Assembly: GCF_900142165.1 (NCBI RefSeq) | Contig: NZ_FQZY01000045.1 | Location: forward strand, 1-34,044 | Source of the DNA: Hespellia stercorisuis DSM 15480 | GTDB lineage: Bacteria > Bacillota > Clostridia > Lachnospirales > Lachnospiraceae | Direction: 5' to 3' | Length of the DNA: 34,044 nt | Translations under genes and position numbers: made by a program | The notes under the pieces: generated by a model | What the model saw: the letters and a program-made list of their open reading frames with translations, nothing else | The model's database searches: none | What the model was told of the DNA's origin: nothing | Part shown: positions 1 to 8,847 of the stretch, piece by piece | Layout of the letters: each line of letters begins with the position of its first letter | Position numbering within the stretch: position 1 is the first letter of the stretch

Positions 1-323
1 TTCTTCCTTGTGTTTTATGTCTCCATTGTACTAAAAACTCAGGAAAAAAGCGAATTCACATAGATTCACCTATGGTGAAAATGACTGTGGATAAGTAATG
101 TTTTTCAATGTTCAGTTGTTGTTAAATATATTCAAAAGCCATAGAATTTGGCTTTGAATCAGAGTTATTTGAAAGATTGAAAGAGTAATCCACAATGAAT
201 TAAATTATTCAATCACAAACAATTGGTTATCCACCAATTACCGAAATAATATCGCAAAACAGGTTTTAAAAATTCTCTGTTTTGTACAAAAATTAATTAG
301 TTCCCCAAGGGGGTTCTGAACAG
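1..323. other. Non-coding stretch downstream of the DUF2075 gene
   Basis: No convincing gene is seen here. It is AT-rich and lies 3' of the minus-strand operon. An 8-bp inverted repeat, CAAAACAG (255-262) and CTGTTTTG (277-284), could form a weak hairpin after the operon. A short CCCC/GGGG pairing at about 303-313 lies just past the stop codon. Neither is followed by a clear U-run on the minus strand, so terminator function is only possible. Confidence 0.4.
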
Positions 324-1991
324 TTACAACTTTTTTAAGGTTTCCTCGTCTGTTCTCGCTTTTACTTTCGAATCTTTGTATTCATCCAAATTGATAACAA
401 TTGAATTAATTTCAAAATCATAATCAATTTCTTTTCCAAAAATAACTCCAACATAATTCATATCATATCCTTGTGTAGTATGGATACATCCAATTGTACA
501 ATGCGAATCCTGTCTAGTAACCCATGACTCATTGGTTAAATTCCAAATGAACTTATGCTTCTCAATCAGAATGTCATACTCACCATTTTTCACGAGTAAA
601 TCGTAACATGACATATCATCTTTCGGTTTATTCTTCTGTTTTGTTTTCCATTCCCACGAAAAACCTGCAACGGTCTTGCACAAACCCATTTCGTCATCTT
701 TTTTACGAACAGTTTCCACGAGATGTTCTACGTCGTCAAAAATCATGAACTCGTAATTCTCCATATTTTCACGTTTTTTTCGTCTGCATGCCATTACATC
801 TTTAATATACTGTAGATAAGTATCTCCGCCCTCGCATCTCATCTGAGTTTCAAGAGTATGTTCATTTGTTTTATAATTATACTTTGCCAAAGTGTCTTTG
901 TAATCTTCATGTGAAATATCTGAAGACTTAACACTCTGAGTTTTATCATAAAAAAGAACAATATGTCTTGCTGATTTCAAAACCCATTCCAGCTGATTCG
1001 TTTCCATTGGATCTAAATCTAATGCTCGACTAGTATCATCAAATGGTTTATAACCAGTAAGATTTTTACGTTTTGATAATCTATGTGACTCATCAACAAA
1101 TAAAATATCATAATCGTTCTTTATCACATGAGTTGGGCCAATGACCATTTCACTTACCAGTCCATTACCACACGCTTTGAAAACCTTTTGAACTGTTCCT
1201 CTTATCCCTGGCATCGGAAATACAAAGCCAATTTTAAAGGGTTTTCCACCTCTTTCAGTTAAAATGTAATTTTTTAATCTTAATAATGTATTTCTCTTAT
1301 TCTCATCTATATCATCCTCAAAATTATCTGATTTTACATTCAACAAACTATCATCAATATTGATTGCATTCACTAACGAATTAATAATACTGATTGCAAG
1401 TACTGTTTTTCCTGTACCTGCACAACCTTGTACCAGGCTCACACCATTTATTTCTCTTGAAAAACTATCAATAATTTCGTTAATAACATCAATACTGACC
1501 TCATTCTGTTCTCCTGTAAGAGCGTTATATGGAGAAAATTTAAAAATATTTTTATTCTCAATTATTTCAAGAGAATTTTTAGCCAGATTTCTATCAATCA
1601 TTTCTTTCCAAATAACCATAAACTGATTTCGATAAAACTTTCTCTGATAATAATCGTGTATAGCCTGCTGTCCCTTGTTCTTATTCATTATATTTTTAAA
1701 TCTACCATCGACTGAGCAATATTTAATCAAACGCTGCTCATAATCTAAAATAACCGACTTATTAAAACGACCATCAAAAACAATCTCTATAACTTTCAGA
1801 TTCTTCTTTTCTTCATTTTTCAAATGTTGACTTATTCGAGTAGCAGCACTTGTTGTTTCCCCTATATAGAGATTATTATCATCGTGAATAAGATAAACTA
1901 CAGGCCAGTTAGTTCCCTTTGTCGTCTCCTTCAATTTTTGCAATCCACTCTCATTAAATGTGAATTCTTGTATTCCATTCATAACGGGCAT
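324..1991 (-). CDS. GIY-YIG nuclease fused to DUF2075 P-loop ATPase/helicase-like domain
   Basis: This 555-aa protein joins two parts. Residues ~31-110 look like a GIY-YIG nuclease: VYLI at 32-35, YIG at 42-44, a conserved-type Arg at 52, Glu at 85 and an Asn-rich segment near 100-106. The rest is a DUF2075 (helicase-like) ATPase with Walker A GCAGTGKT at 189-196, Walker B DILFVDE at 295-301, and a late IHTTQGYDMNYVGV motif near residue 510 that resembles helicase motif VI-type elements. The ATG start is supported by GAGG seven bases upstream. It is the last gene of a three-gene minus-strand cassette, 17 bp after the MazG-like gene. Family knowledge places such GIY-YIG/DUF2075 proteins in defence and mobile-element settings. 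I infer a nucleic-acid-cleaving or sensing role, and the substrate is unknown. The gene appears intact. Confidence 0.85.
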   Translation of the reverse strand: MPVMNGIQEFTFNESGLQKLKETTKGTNWPVVYLIHDDNNLYIGETTSAATRISQHLKNEEKKNLKVIEIVFDGRFNKSVILDYEQRLIKYCSVDGRFKNIMNKNKGQQAIHDYYQRKFYRNQFMVIWKEMIDRNLAKNSLEIIENKNIFKFSPYNALTGEQNEVSIDVINEIIDSFSREINGVSLVQGCAGTGKTVLAISIINSLVNAINIDDSLLNVKSDNFEDDIDENKRNTLLRLKNYILTERGGKPFKIGFVFPMPGIRGTVQKVFKACGNGLVSEMVIGPTHVIKNDYDILFVDESHRLSKRKNLTGYKPFDDTSRALDLDPMETNQLEWVLKSARHIVLFYDKTQSVKSSDISHEDYKDTLAKYNYKTNEHTLETQMRCEGGDTYLQYIKDVMACRRKKRENMENYEFMIFDDVEHLVETVRKKDDEMGLCKTVAGFSWEWKTKQKNKPKDDMSCYDLLVKNGEYDILIEKHKFIWNLTNESWVTRQDSHCTIGCIHTTQGYDMNYVGVIFGKEIDYDFEINSIVINLDEYKDSKVKARTDEETLKKL

Positions 1992-2008
1992 AACGGCACC
2001 TCACATTA

Positions 2009-2341
2009 TTACAATTTATTGTACTTATCGCTCTTTCCTTTTGCTTTTTCAACGGGATATTTTTCATCATTACGCTTGATTTTCTCTTGTACTATTTCAT
2101 CCAAATCTAACCCGCATACATCTGCCATCAAAACACAATAATTAATGACATCTGCAAGTTCTTCTTTGATTTTCTCGATTTTCTTGTCGGAAGAAATATC
2201 GGCACCACTCCATTGAAAAACTTCTAATAATTCTGATGCCTCTAAAGAGATTGAAATTGCTAAATCTTTTGGATTATGAAATTGTTTCCACTCTCTGTCA
2301 TCTCTAAATTTCAAAATTTGATTAATTGTTTCCTGTGTCAT
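2009..2341 (-). CDS. MazG-like nucleotide pyrophosphohydrolase
   Basis: This 110-aa protein matches the small all-helical MazG-like/RS21-C6 family, which hydrolyses (d)NTPs to monophosphates and pyrophosphate. The visible signature is a first helix with EASELLEVFQW (E-x-x-E type metal ligands) and a second with EELADVINYCVLMAD (E-x-x-D ligands), separated by ~20 residues. The family normally works as a dimer or tetramer in the cytoplasm. I chose ATG 2341, which has GGAG about ten bases upstream. An upstream in-frame TTG at 2371 would add ten residues but has poorer support. It sits between the HTH gene and the GIY-YIG/DUF2075 gene, so in this cassette it may alter nucleotide pools during infection rather than only house-clean. 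That role is inference. Confidence 0.85.
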   Translation of the reverse strand: MTQETINQILKFRDDREWKQFHNPKDLAISISLEASELLEVFQWSGADISSDKKIEKIKEELADVINYCVLMADVCGLDLDEIVQEKIKRNDEKYPVEKAKGKSDKYNKL

Positions 2342-2396
2342 ATTGTTTATTCTCCATCCTTCTAATTCCAAGTATATTTTTCACATCTATCGCCAC

Positions 2397-2606
2397 CTAT
2401 TTTTCATCCGGAACAAACTCCAGAATATCTCCAACTTCACATTTCAAAGTCTTACAAATTTTCTCCAAACAATGTGTACTCACATGCTCATTCTTTCCAA
2501 GTTTGGCAAGCACATTTGTAGTAAGCCCTGCCTGATCTCGGAGATCCACTTTTTTCATTTCTTTGTCGATTAATAATTTCCATAATTTGTTATAGCGAAC
2601 TGCCAT
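2397..2606 (-). CDS. Small Cro/CI-type HTH regulator (cassette 1)
   Basis: This 69-aa protein is essentially a single helix-turn-helix domain of the XRE/Cro-CI type (YozG-like size). Its HTH is at residues ~17-37 and it ends in a DILE-type tail. ATG 2606 was chosen because AAAGG lies seven bases upstream. A longer reading from GTG 2720 gives a 38-residue extension that looks non-coding. It is the first gene of a cassette with the MazG-like and GIY-YIG/DUF2075 genes, so it probably represses or tunes that operon. It is about half identical (34 of 68 aligned positions by eye) to the HTH protein at 12379-12585. Confidence 0.85.
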   Translation of the reverse strand: MAVRYNKLWKLLIDKEMKKVDLRDQAGLTTNVLAKLGKNEHVSTHCLEKICKTLKCEVGDILEFVPDEK

Positions 2607-2743
2607 ATTCATACCTTTCTCTAATAAATCATCAATATTTATACTGTGCAATAATAGCCTCTTATTGTACCAAATCGCTGGCGCGATGGCTAGCGTAGTC
2701 TTTGATACAATGTCTTGCACCTCTTATTTTTCTAAATAAAAAG

Positions 2744-2854
2744 GTAGCGTTTTTTGCTTATATGTTTTATTGTTGAATCACCACAAGACAACCTTAAACA
2801 TTTCGCAAAAACCGCTACTATGTTTAATTTATCATGTTTTACTAAATTCAACAA
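2744..2854. repeat. Nested inverted repeats upstream of the integrase fragment
   Basis: Two inverted repeats are nested here. GTAGCGTTTTTTGC (2744-2757) pairs with GCAAAAACCGCTAC (2805-2818), 13 of 14 positions. TTGTTGAAT (2770-2778) pairs exactly with ATTCAACAA (2846-2854). They interlock rather than nest simply, so both helices together would form a pseudoknot-like or alternative fold. They lie 90-200 bp upstream of the tyrosine recombinase start. They could be recombinase binding sites or an element terminus; this is inferred from position only. Confidence 0.4.
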
Positions 2855-2939
2855 CAACATATCTCATTTTTTATTCGTCCGCCACCTTTTTTGAATTGTA
2901 ACTAATCATTTTGCAATTCAATTTTAAGGAGGTTCCATT

Positions 2940-3557
2940 ATGGACAAATATTTTAATTCTTTTCGAAAGATGATCTCTCTTCGCGGGCTTACTGACCACA
3001 CTCTTAATGCTTACTGCACTTACATTCGTGCTTACCTTGATTATCTTGAAAATATTCTTCACAAACTTCCAGAAGACGTGACCTGGGCTGAACTGCGCGA
3101 TTTCATCAGGTGGCTTTCAGGCAACAGATCTCTTTCTGATCGAACCATCAACTGTGTGATTTCCCAGCTTCGTTTTTTCACCATGTATATTCTTCACAAT
3201 CCATGGGATAATACCCAGCTTCCTTTACGTAAGTTTGATACCTATATTCCTTTTGTTCCCACAAAAGATGAGGTCATGTCTTATTTTTCCGATATCCCTG
3301 ATTTAAAAGAGAGAACCATGCTTGTTCTCATGTATTCCTCTGGGCTTCGGCTTGGTGAAGTATGCTCTCTTCACTATGAAGATATCCATCGTAAGCAGAT
3401 GCGAATTTATATCCGTCGTGCCAAGAACCGTTCAGCTAGATATGCCATTCTTTCAAAGTATGCTCTTGATCTGCTTACCGCCTATTGGTTTCAGAGTGAT
3501 AAACCGAAAGAATGGTTATTTCCAGGACTGAATAAACCTGATAATCATTTCGGATGA
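2940..3557 (+). pseudogene. Tyrosine recombinase/integrase, C-terminally truncated
   Basis: The 205 residues match the N-terminal core-binding domain and the first part of the catalytic domain of a tyrosine recombinase. The kind is often found with IS91-like elements in Clostridia. The first catalytic Arg is in SSGLRLGEVCSLHYEDI (R137), followed by the beta-hairpin Lys region RRAKNRSARYAIL. The H-x-x-R, His/Trp and nucleophilic Tyr are absent because the reading frame ends at a junction with the NERD gene at ~3545-3550. A full-length relative would be ~300 aa. The start is strongly supported: AAGGAGG seven bases before ATG. It cannot be an active recombinase alone. It is the only plus-strand gene in the first 12 kb. 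Confidence 0.8.
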
Positions 3558-3730
3558 AAAATAACAAAATCCGTTTCACTTTCAAGAACTTGATTTCCTT
3601 TAAATGTCACAATTTCAAAGGAGTGAAATACATAATAATCCTCATGTAACTGATTCAATTCATCAAATATTATTCCTTCATGGCTTTTTTGATCAAATTC
3701 TTTTGATATATCTGGTATCATTCTCGCCAT
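3545..3730 (-). pseudogene. NERD-domain protein, N-terminal stub
   Basis: The 61 residues begin MARMIPDISKEF and contain DYYVFHS and ESETDFVIFHP, the typical start of NERD (nuclease-related domain) proteins, which are often fused to DEAD/DEAH or UvrD helicases. The stub retains the first acidic positions and the D of TDFVIF. It stops before the E-x-K motif that completes the nuclease site. The stop codon is created by the junction with the integrase fragment. The ATG lies only two bases after the helicase stop codon, so this was the third gene of that operon and translationally coupled to it. The full gene was presumably several hundred residues longer. Without the missing part it should be inactive. 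Confidence 0.7.
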
Positions 3731-3732
3731 TG

Positions 3733-6700
3733 CTATTCACTCACCTTTTCTAAAAATTCAGATACATCAAAACCTTCCTTGGTCGAATACACATTCCAAC
3801 CGGTTTTCTTTGCCACTAAATAATCATCATGGGAATCATTTAGGAACAAAACAACCTGCTTCTGATCCCATATTAGATTTGCTGTAAAGTCTTCACCTGT
3901 TTCTTCAATTTTAACAGTCTTACTATAATATGGTTTTGCTATTGCTTCTGGACTGGCTTCTTTAATTGCATTGACAAGTTTAATTTCATCATCGTCAAAA
4001 CAATCATCCAACAAATCATCCCAGATTTCATCAGCAGTTTCAGTTCCCGCATTTCTTCCATCATTGCCAAAAATTAGCTTCATTTTCTTCTTTGAATCTG
4101 ATACCTGACTATTCCAATGCCAACGCTCATTCTGATAGAAACCAGATACTCCCTCTATTTCAAATAACAGACGTTTAATAACATCCATCGCTAGCTTTCT
4201 GACCAGCTTGTTATGGTATGACTGGTTATAATAATTTCTGAGGCAGTTATAGCATGATGTATTTTCATCACAACACTCTTTACTAACCTTATCTAATCCA
4301 GCCTTAAGCGAACTTACAATTGCATCTTTGCTAAGCAATCTCTTAACATGTCCCGCGCCTCCAGGTACATTATCATATAGTAAGATATCATAACTCTGCA
4401 TATCCAAATTAAGTTCCAACACGCCATCAATATCAGTTCTTTCAATACCTAGAGCGATACTTACCCCCTCAAGGAATGCATACAAGAATGAAAGTGCTTG
4501 TGGAAAACTCACTTTATCAACTGAATCCAACATCGGAATTGTAAATCTTGCAACATCAGTTTCAAACTTATGACCCAGACGAATATACTCTAAAGTATCA
4601 TTAGCACAATCATATTGTTTATAGTTTTTATGTTTTTTCAATGTTTGAGGCGTCCTTGGACCATGTTTTACAATTTCACTATAACCGCAATCCGGACACA
4701 TATAAAAACCAGATTTATTCATAACAAGAAGCTCATCATCACTGCTAGTTTCAACACCTATAGTATTGCCAATGACTAATCGTTTCTCATCTGTTTTTCC
4801 GCCGCCAACATATGTTACTTCACCCGCATAAGATCTCTTCGGTTTGAGTCGTGTACTCTCTTTTGTTTCACCACTTTTAAATCCGTTACTAGGCTCAATG
4901 TAATATTCTGCTGCTTCTGTTCGTATATCCTGGCCACAATACTTACACTTAGCTTCATCCTCCATACTTAGGAAGATGTTAGTTTTTTTACAGGTAGGAC
5001 ATGTCACAAACCAATTCTTTGTAAACTGAGCGTTCTTTTTAAGTGTAATGTACTTTGATGTATATTTATTTTTATCAACAATAACCTCAGAATCCGGAGC
5101 ATATTCAGAAATAGCAACCTTGAGATCTCTACTCATTGCGTATTTATTTACAGGTACACCGTTCTCATACACCTGAAGATCAACTACATCCACCGGAAAT
5201 CCATATTTAGGAATAACGCAATATTTAGATAATGATTCAAGCACATCTTGCTTCTTTAGGTTTTCTATTTGCTTCTTATAATAATCAGAATCAGATCCTC
5301 GATCCTCTTTTACAGCCTGTTCTTTTGCCTTTTCATATTCCTGAATCATCTCTAAAATAGATTCTACAAAATGAGCCATTTTCTCGTCTTCACCACCCAT
5401 TTCATCAATCCATTTAAAATCCCTATATTCATCATACTGAACTTCAGGAATAATCTTCTTGTTGATATATTCATTTAAATCTTCCGGATGAGAAAGCATA
5501 TACTTCTTGAAAGCTTCTGTACCACCATTAATAACTAAAGCCTCTAAACACTTAAACATCTCTGGATTCAATCTAAAGAAATATCCTAAACTTGTAGCCA
5601 TCAAATGTCTTACAATAATCTTCTTATTAAGCACATTGAAACATGGCGGATTTATTACACCTGAAATCATCTTCTCTGGTTCAGAAAAATATGTATAGTC
5701 GTGTGAACCAGTTCCGCAATATGTAAGGATATAGGCAGCGCTATCCTTTCTTCGACCTGCACGTCCAGCTCTCTGTACATAATTTGCAGGTGTAGGAGGA
5801 ACATTACGCATAAATACAGTCTCTAGTCCACCAATATCAATACCCATTTCAAATGTTGTTGAACAGCTTAGAATATTAATCTTCTTGTTCTTAAAATCTA
5901 TTTGGTATTCTTTAGCTTGCTTTCTATCAAGCTGAGCTGTATGCTCCTGGATCACAATACTTTCTATCTTCTTTTCCTTGTATTGAGTACGATAGAAATT
6001 AGTTGCTAATGCTTCATCAGGATTTACTTCTGATAAAGAACCTGTGCATTTATCCTGTGTACACTTGCCCCTAAGATTATAAGGTGTCAACCTTCCACAT
6101 TTACTGCACTGATAAAACTTTGATGTTTTGTAATTCTTGATCACATATCTGCTAGCATCAATCTGATATGCATCCTTCTTATCATGCTTGTGCAAAATCT
6201 TTTCACTTCCAGCAGCCTCACTTGCTTGAATCAAAAGGCTAAATACCATTTCGAGTGTATTTTTTGCTTCTTCTGAGGTACATCCAAATACAGTTTTTAC
6301 ATATCTTACAACCATGTTCTCTTCGCCCTTAACAGGAAGGAAGCTTCTAATTCCCTGAATTGTTTTAGGGCAATTAAACATAACATAATTGTTGAATCTT
6401 CTGTATTCCAAAATATCCTTTTTCTCTTCAGGAGTAAGTGTCGACTTAACATAGTTAATTGCAGGAGTAACTTTAAACACACCTAATACAACCTGCATAA
6501 GAATGCTGAGTTCTTCCTTATTCATCTTGCAGCCATACTGAGCGAATGCTTCTTCTATATCCTCGTCAGAAAATTCATCCAGAATTTCATGAATATCCAA
6601 ATCAAAATAGTACAATCCTAATCCTTCACTATCATAAGCGCCTTCAACTCGCAAAAGATCAACTAGAATAGCAGCCCATGCGTTTTTATGTGAGCCCATA

Positions 6701-8847
6701 TTATTTTGGAATAAATCCTTTGTTCTAATTGACTCTGTCAAATAAGATGCCAGTTCATCAACTCCCATATCCTTATAGCCATTTTGAACAATCATCTCCC
6801 AAATCAAACGCTTTCTAAGCATTCTGACATGATTAGCATCAAAGAATACAGCTGCAAAACTTGCCTGCTGTCTACTATCAGAAAATGCTAAATACTGCTT
6901 AACCTTTTCTTCTTTAGGTACTTCAACTACTTTACTCATATGCTTAAGAGATATCTTTTTTACTTGCTTAGTTTTCTGGTCTCCCTCATCAATAGCTTCA
7001 TAAAGCATCTGACCTATTAACGCTGTTCCTTCATCCTTGCCCATATTAAGAGCCTTAACAACACCAGACTTTCCTTTGTGGCCGCAGCAAGGACACTGAG
7101 TAATATTATTATAGATGGAGTCTTCATCATTTTCTTTTTCCTGCATTACGCGATAAGCGACAAATCGATGCACTTCTCCACACTTGCACTTCTTTGCGTT
7201 TAGATTTCCTTCGGCATGAATTTCTCCACACTTAGCACAAACGCTATATTCTTCAAGAATATCCTTATCTACTTCTTCCTCATTGACAGCATTTTCAAGA
7301 AGGAAATAATCAATCTTTACATACTGGTCATTTCCGTAATTCTCATAAATATCAATTTCCTTGTTTTGAAGAAGATAATTCATTTGATCATCTTCACGAC
7401 GCTGAATTTTACCGATAATATAAGGTGAATTGCAATAACGACAGTTGCCCACTTCAAAAGCCTTCATTCCATCAATCTCATTTGTCTTAGTAAGGCTAAG
7501 TTTTGCTTCTTTTCCGTAGGTAATATAAGCCCCAGAAAGAGGACGTACAAATGAATGATATTTCAAGTCAAATAGTCCGATACCATCCTTTTCTGCTGCA
7601 TTGATAATATCAATCAGAGTAATAAGCTCATCCTTCAACATATACTCATAGAACTCGTTATAAAGAATATTAAAATCTTTACTACCAGATTTTAATAAAG
7701 TACTTAATGTATAAACATTCTCATCTCTAGATAATAGTTCATACAATACTTCTCTTACATTTGAAGCATTACAGCTATAGTATTTACCGGCAATATTTTT
7801 AACCTCATCCAAAGATTCCATATTATCCTTGATACTCTGATAATCACTTCCAGCAACTCTATATGAAACCTTCTCCTGTAAAGGAATTCTTTTAGAAAAA
7901 ATAATATCACTACTCTCATATTCTGCTGAAGTCAGACTCTTTGCAAACTTAATAATGTCCGCTTCAGATTTTCCCTGTTGTCCCAAAGTCGCACTGGTGA
8001 GAATAAACTGTGGACGCTTAGGTGCTAATCCAGTAAGTCTTCGAAGAAGAAGTGATAATTCAATACCAAGTGAACCATTATATGTATGTGCCTCGTCCAA
8101 TACTACATATTTCCAATTGTGCAATCTCTGTTCTTCAAAAATCGCATAATCATTAGGACGAATAAGCAAGTACTCTAGCATAGAATAGTTGGTAAACAGT
8201 AAATGTGGTGGATTCTCACGAATTTCCTCTCTGGATACAAGTTCGTTATCAGGAATTACCACATCATTTTCTTCGCCTAATTTTTTCCTAGTATTAGCAG
8301 TCGCTTTTTCCGGAGTATCACCTGTAAAGAAACCAAACGTAATTTCTGGACAATGCATTAGAATTCTTCTGATACGATCAATCTGGTCATTGACAAGCGC
8401 GTTCATCGGATACAGGAAAATAGCTCTGACCCCTACTTCCTTATTTCCTTTTTCTACATCAAACAGTAGATCATTCAAAATAGGATATAGAAAACTTTCT
8501 GTTTTTCCTGAGCCTGTACCAGTTGTAATTATCGCACTATGACCTTTTCCAATTGTACAAATCGATTCCTCCTGATGAGAATATAATGGTCTAGTAAAAT
8601 TAATATCATCCAATCGCCTAAATGATTTACACACCACACCTTCTTCAATCAACGATTCTAAGTTCTTTCCTCTTTGAAACGGAAAACTCAAATCTACGTA
8701 TGGACCCTTGAATAATTTTTCCTTTTCCAGCTGGTCTACAAATAGTTTTTGTAAATGACTTTTTCCAAATTCAAATGATGATTTCAAATATTCTTTATAC
8801 TTATCATCAATGTATTGTGATCTCTCAATCGGATTCATTTTTTTCAC
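3733..8847 (-). CDS. Large SF2 DEAH helicase with DUF1998/MZB zinc domain (DruE-like)
   Basis: The protein has 1704 residues and is intact. Visible helicase motifs are HQ at 91-92, Walker A TTGTGSGKT at 108-116, motif Ia LYPMNALVNDQ near 145, DEAH at 251-254, SAT at 285-287 and QRAGRAGR at ~1025. Many CxxC pairs are scattered through it (for example CRYC, CAKC, CPCC, CSKC, CPTC, CPDC). Near residue 1530 is a CC-x5-C-x2-C cluster followed by LRNYYNQSYHNKL, the MZB/DUF1998 signature of MrfA, Hrq1, DISARM DrmB and Druantia DruE. The GTG start overlaps the stop of the upstream gene (GTGA), with GGGGGAAG at proper spacing. The family translocates 3'-5' on DNA. Size and partner order suggest a DruE-like defence helicase, but I could not confirm this by alignment. 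Confidence 0.85.
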   Translation of the reverse strand: MKKMNPIERSQYIDDKYKEYLKSSFEFGKSHLQKLFVDQLEKEKLFKGPYVDLSFPFQRGKNLESLIEEGVVCKSFRRLDDINFTRPLYSHQEESICTIGKGHSAIITTGTGSGKTESFLYPILNDLLFDVEKGNKEVGVRAIFLYPMNALVNDQIDRIRRILMHCPEITFGFFTGDTPEKATANTRKKLGEENDVVIPDNELVSREEIRENPPHLLFTNYSMLEYLLIRPNDYAIFEEQRLHNWKYVVLDEAHTYNGSLGIELSLLLRRLTGLAPKRPQFILTSATLGQQGKSEADIIKFAKSLTSAEYESSDIIFSKRIPLQEKVSYRVAGSDYQSIKDNMESLDEVKNIAGKYYSCNASNVREVLYELLSRDENVYTLSTLLKSGSKDFNILYNEFYEYMLKDELITLIDIINAAEKDGIGLFDLKYHSFVRPLSGAYITYGKEAKLSLTKTNEIDGMKAFEVGNCRYCNSPYIIGKIQRREDDQMNYLLQNKEIDIYENYGNDQYVKIDYFLLENAVNEEEVDKDILEEYSVCAKCGEIHAEGNLNAKKCKCGEVHRFVAYRVMQEKENDEDSIYNNITQCPCCGHKGKSGVVKALNMGKDEGTALIGQMLYEAIDEGDQKTKQVKKISLKHMSKVVEVPKEEKVKQYLAFSDSRQQASFAAVFFDANHVRMLRKRLIWEMIVQNGYKDMGVDELASYLTESIRTKDLFQNNMGSHKNAWAAILVDLLRVEGAYDSEGLGLYYFDLDIHEILDEFSDEDIEEAFAQYGCKMNKEELSILMQVVLGVFKVTPAINYVKSTLTPEEKKDILEYRRFNNYVMFNCPKTIQGIRSFLPVKGEENMVVRYVKTVFGCTSEEAKNTLEMVFSLLIQASEAAGSEKILHKHDKKDAYQIDASRYVIKNYKTSKFYQCSKCGRLTPYNLRGKCTQDKCTGSLSEVNPDEALATNFYRTQYKEKKIESIVIQEHTAQLDRKQAKEYQIDFKNKKINILSCSTTFEMGIDIGGLETVFMRNVPPTPANYVQRAGRAGRRKDSAAYILTYCGTGSHDYTYFSEPEKMISGVINPPCFNVLNKKIIVRHLMATSLGYFFRLNPEMFKCLEALVINGGTEAFKKYMLSHPEDLNEYINKKIIPEVQYDEYRDFKWIDEMGGEDEKMAHFVESILEMIQEYEKAKEQAVKEDRGSDSDYYKKQIENLKKQDVLESLSKYCVIPKYGFPVDVVDLQVYENGVPVNKYAMSRDLKVAISEYAPDSEVIVDKNKYTSKYITLKKNAQFTKNWFVTCPTCKKTNIFLSMEDEAKCKYCGQDIRTEAAEYYIEPSNGFKSGETKESTRLKPKRSYAGEVTYVGGGKTDEKRLVIGNTIGVETSSDDELLVMNKSGFYMCPDCGYSEIVKHGPRTPQTLKKHKNYKQYDCANDTLEYIRLGHKFETDVARFTIPMLDSVDKVSFPQALSFLYAFLEGVSIALGIERTDIDGVLELNLDMQSYDILLYDNVPGGAGHVKRLLSKDAIVSSLKAGLDKVSKECCDENTSCYNCLRNYYNQSYHNKLVRKLAMDVIKRLLFEIEGVSGFYQNERWHWNSQVSDSKKKMKLIFGNDGRNAGTETADEIWDDLLDDCFDDDEIKLVNAIKEASPEAIAKPYYSKTVKIEETGEDFTANLIWDQKQVVLFLNDSHDDYLVAKKTGWNVYSTKEGFDVSEFLEKVSE

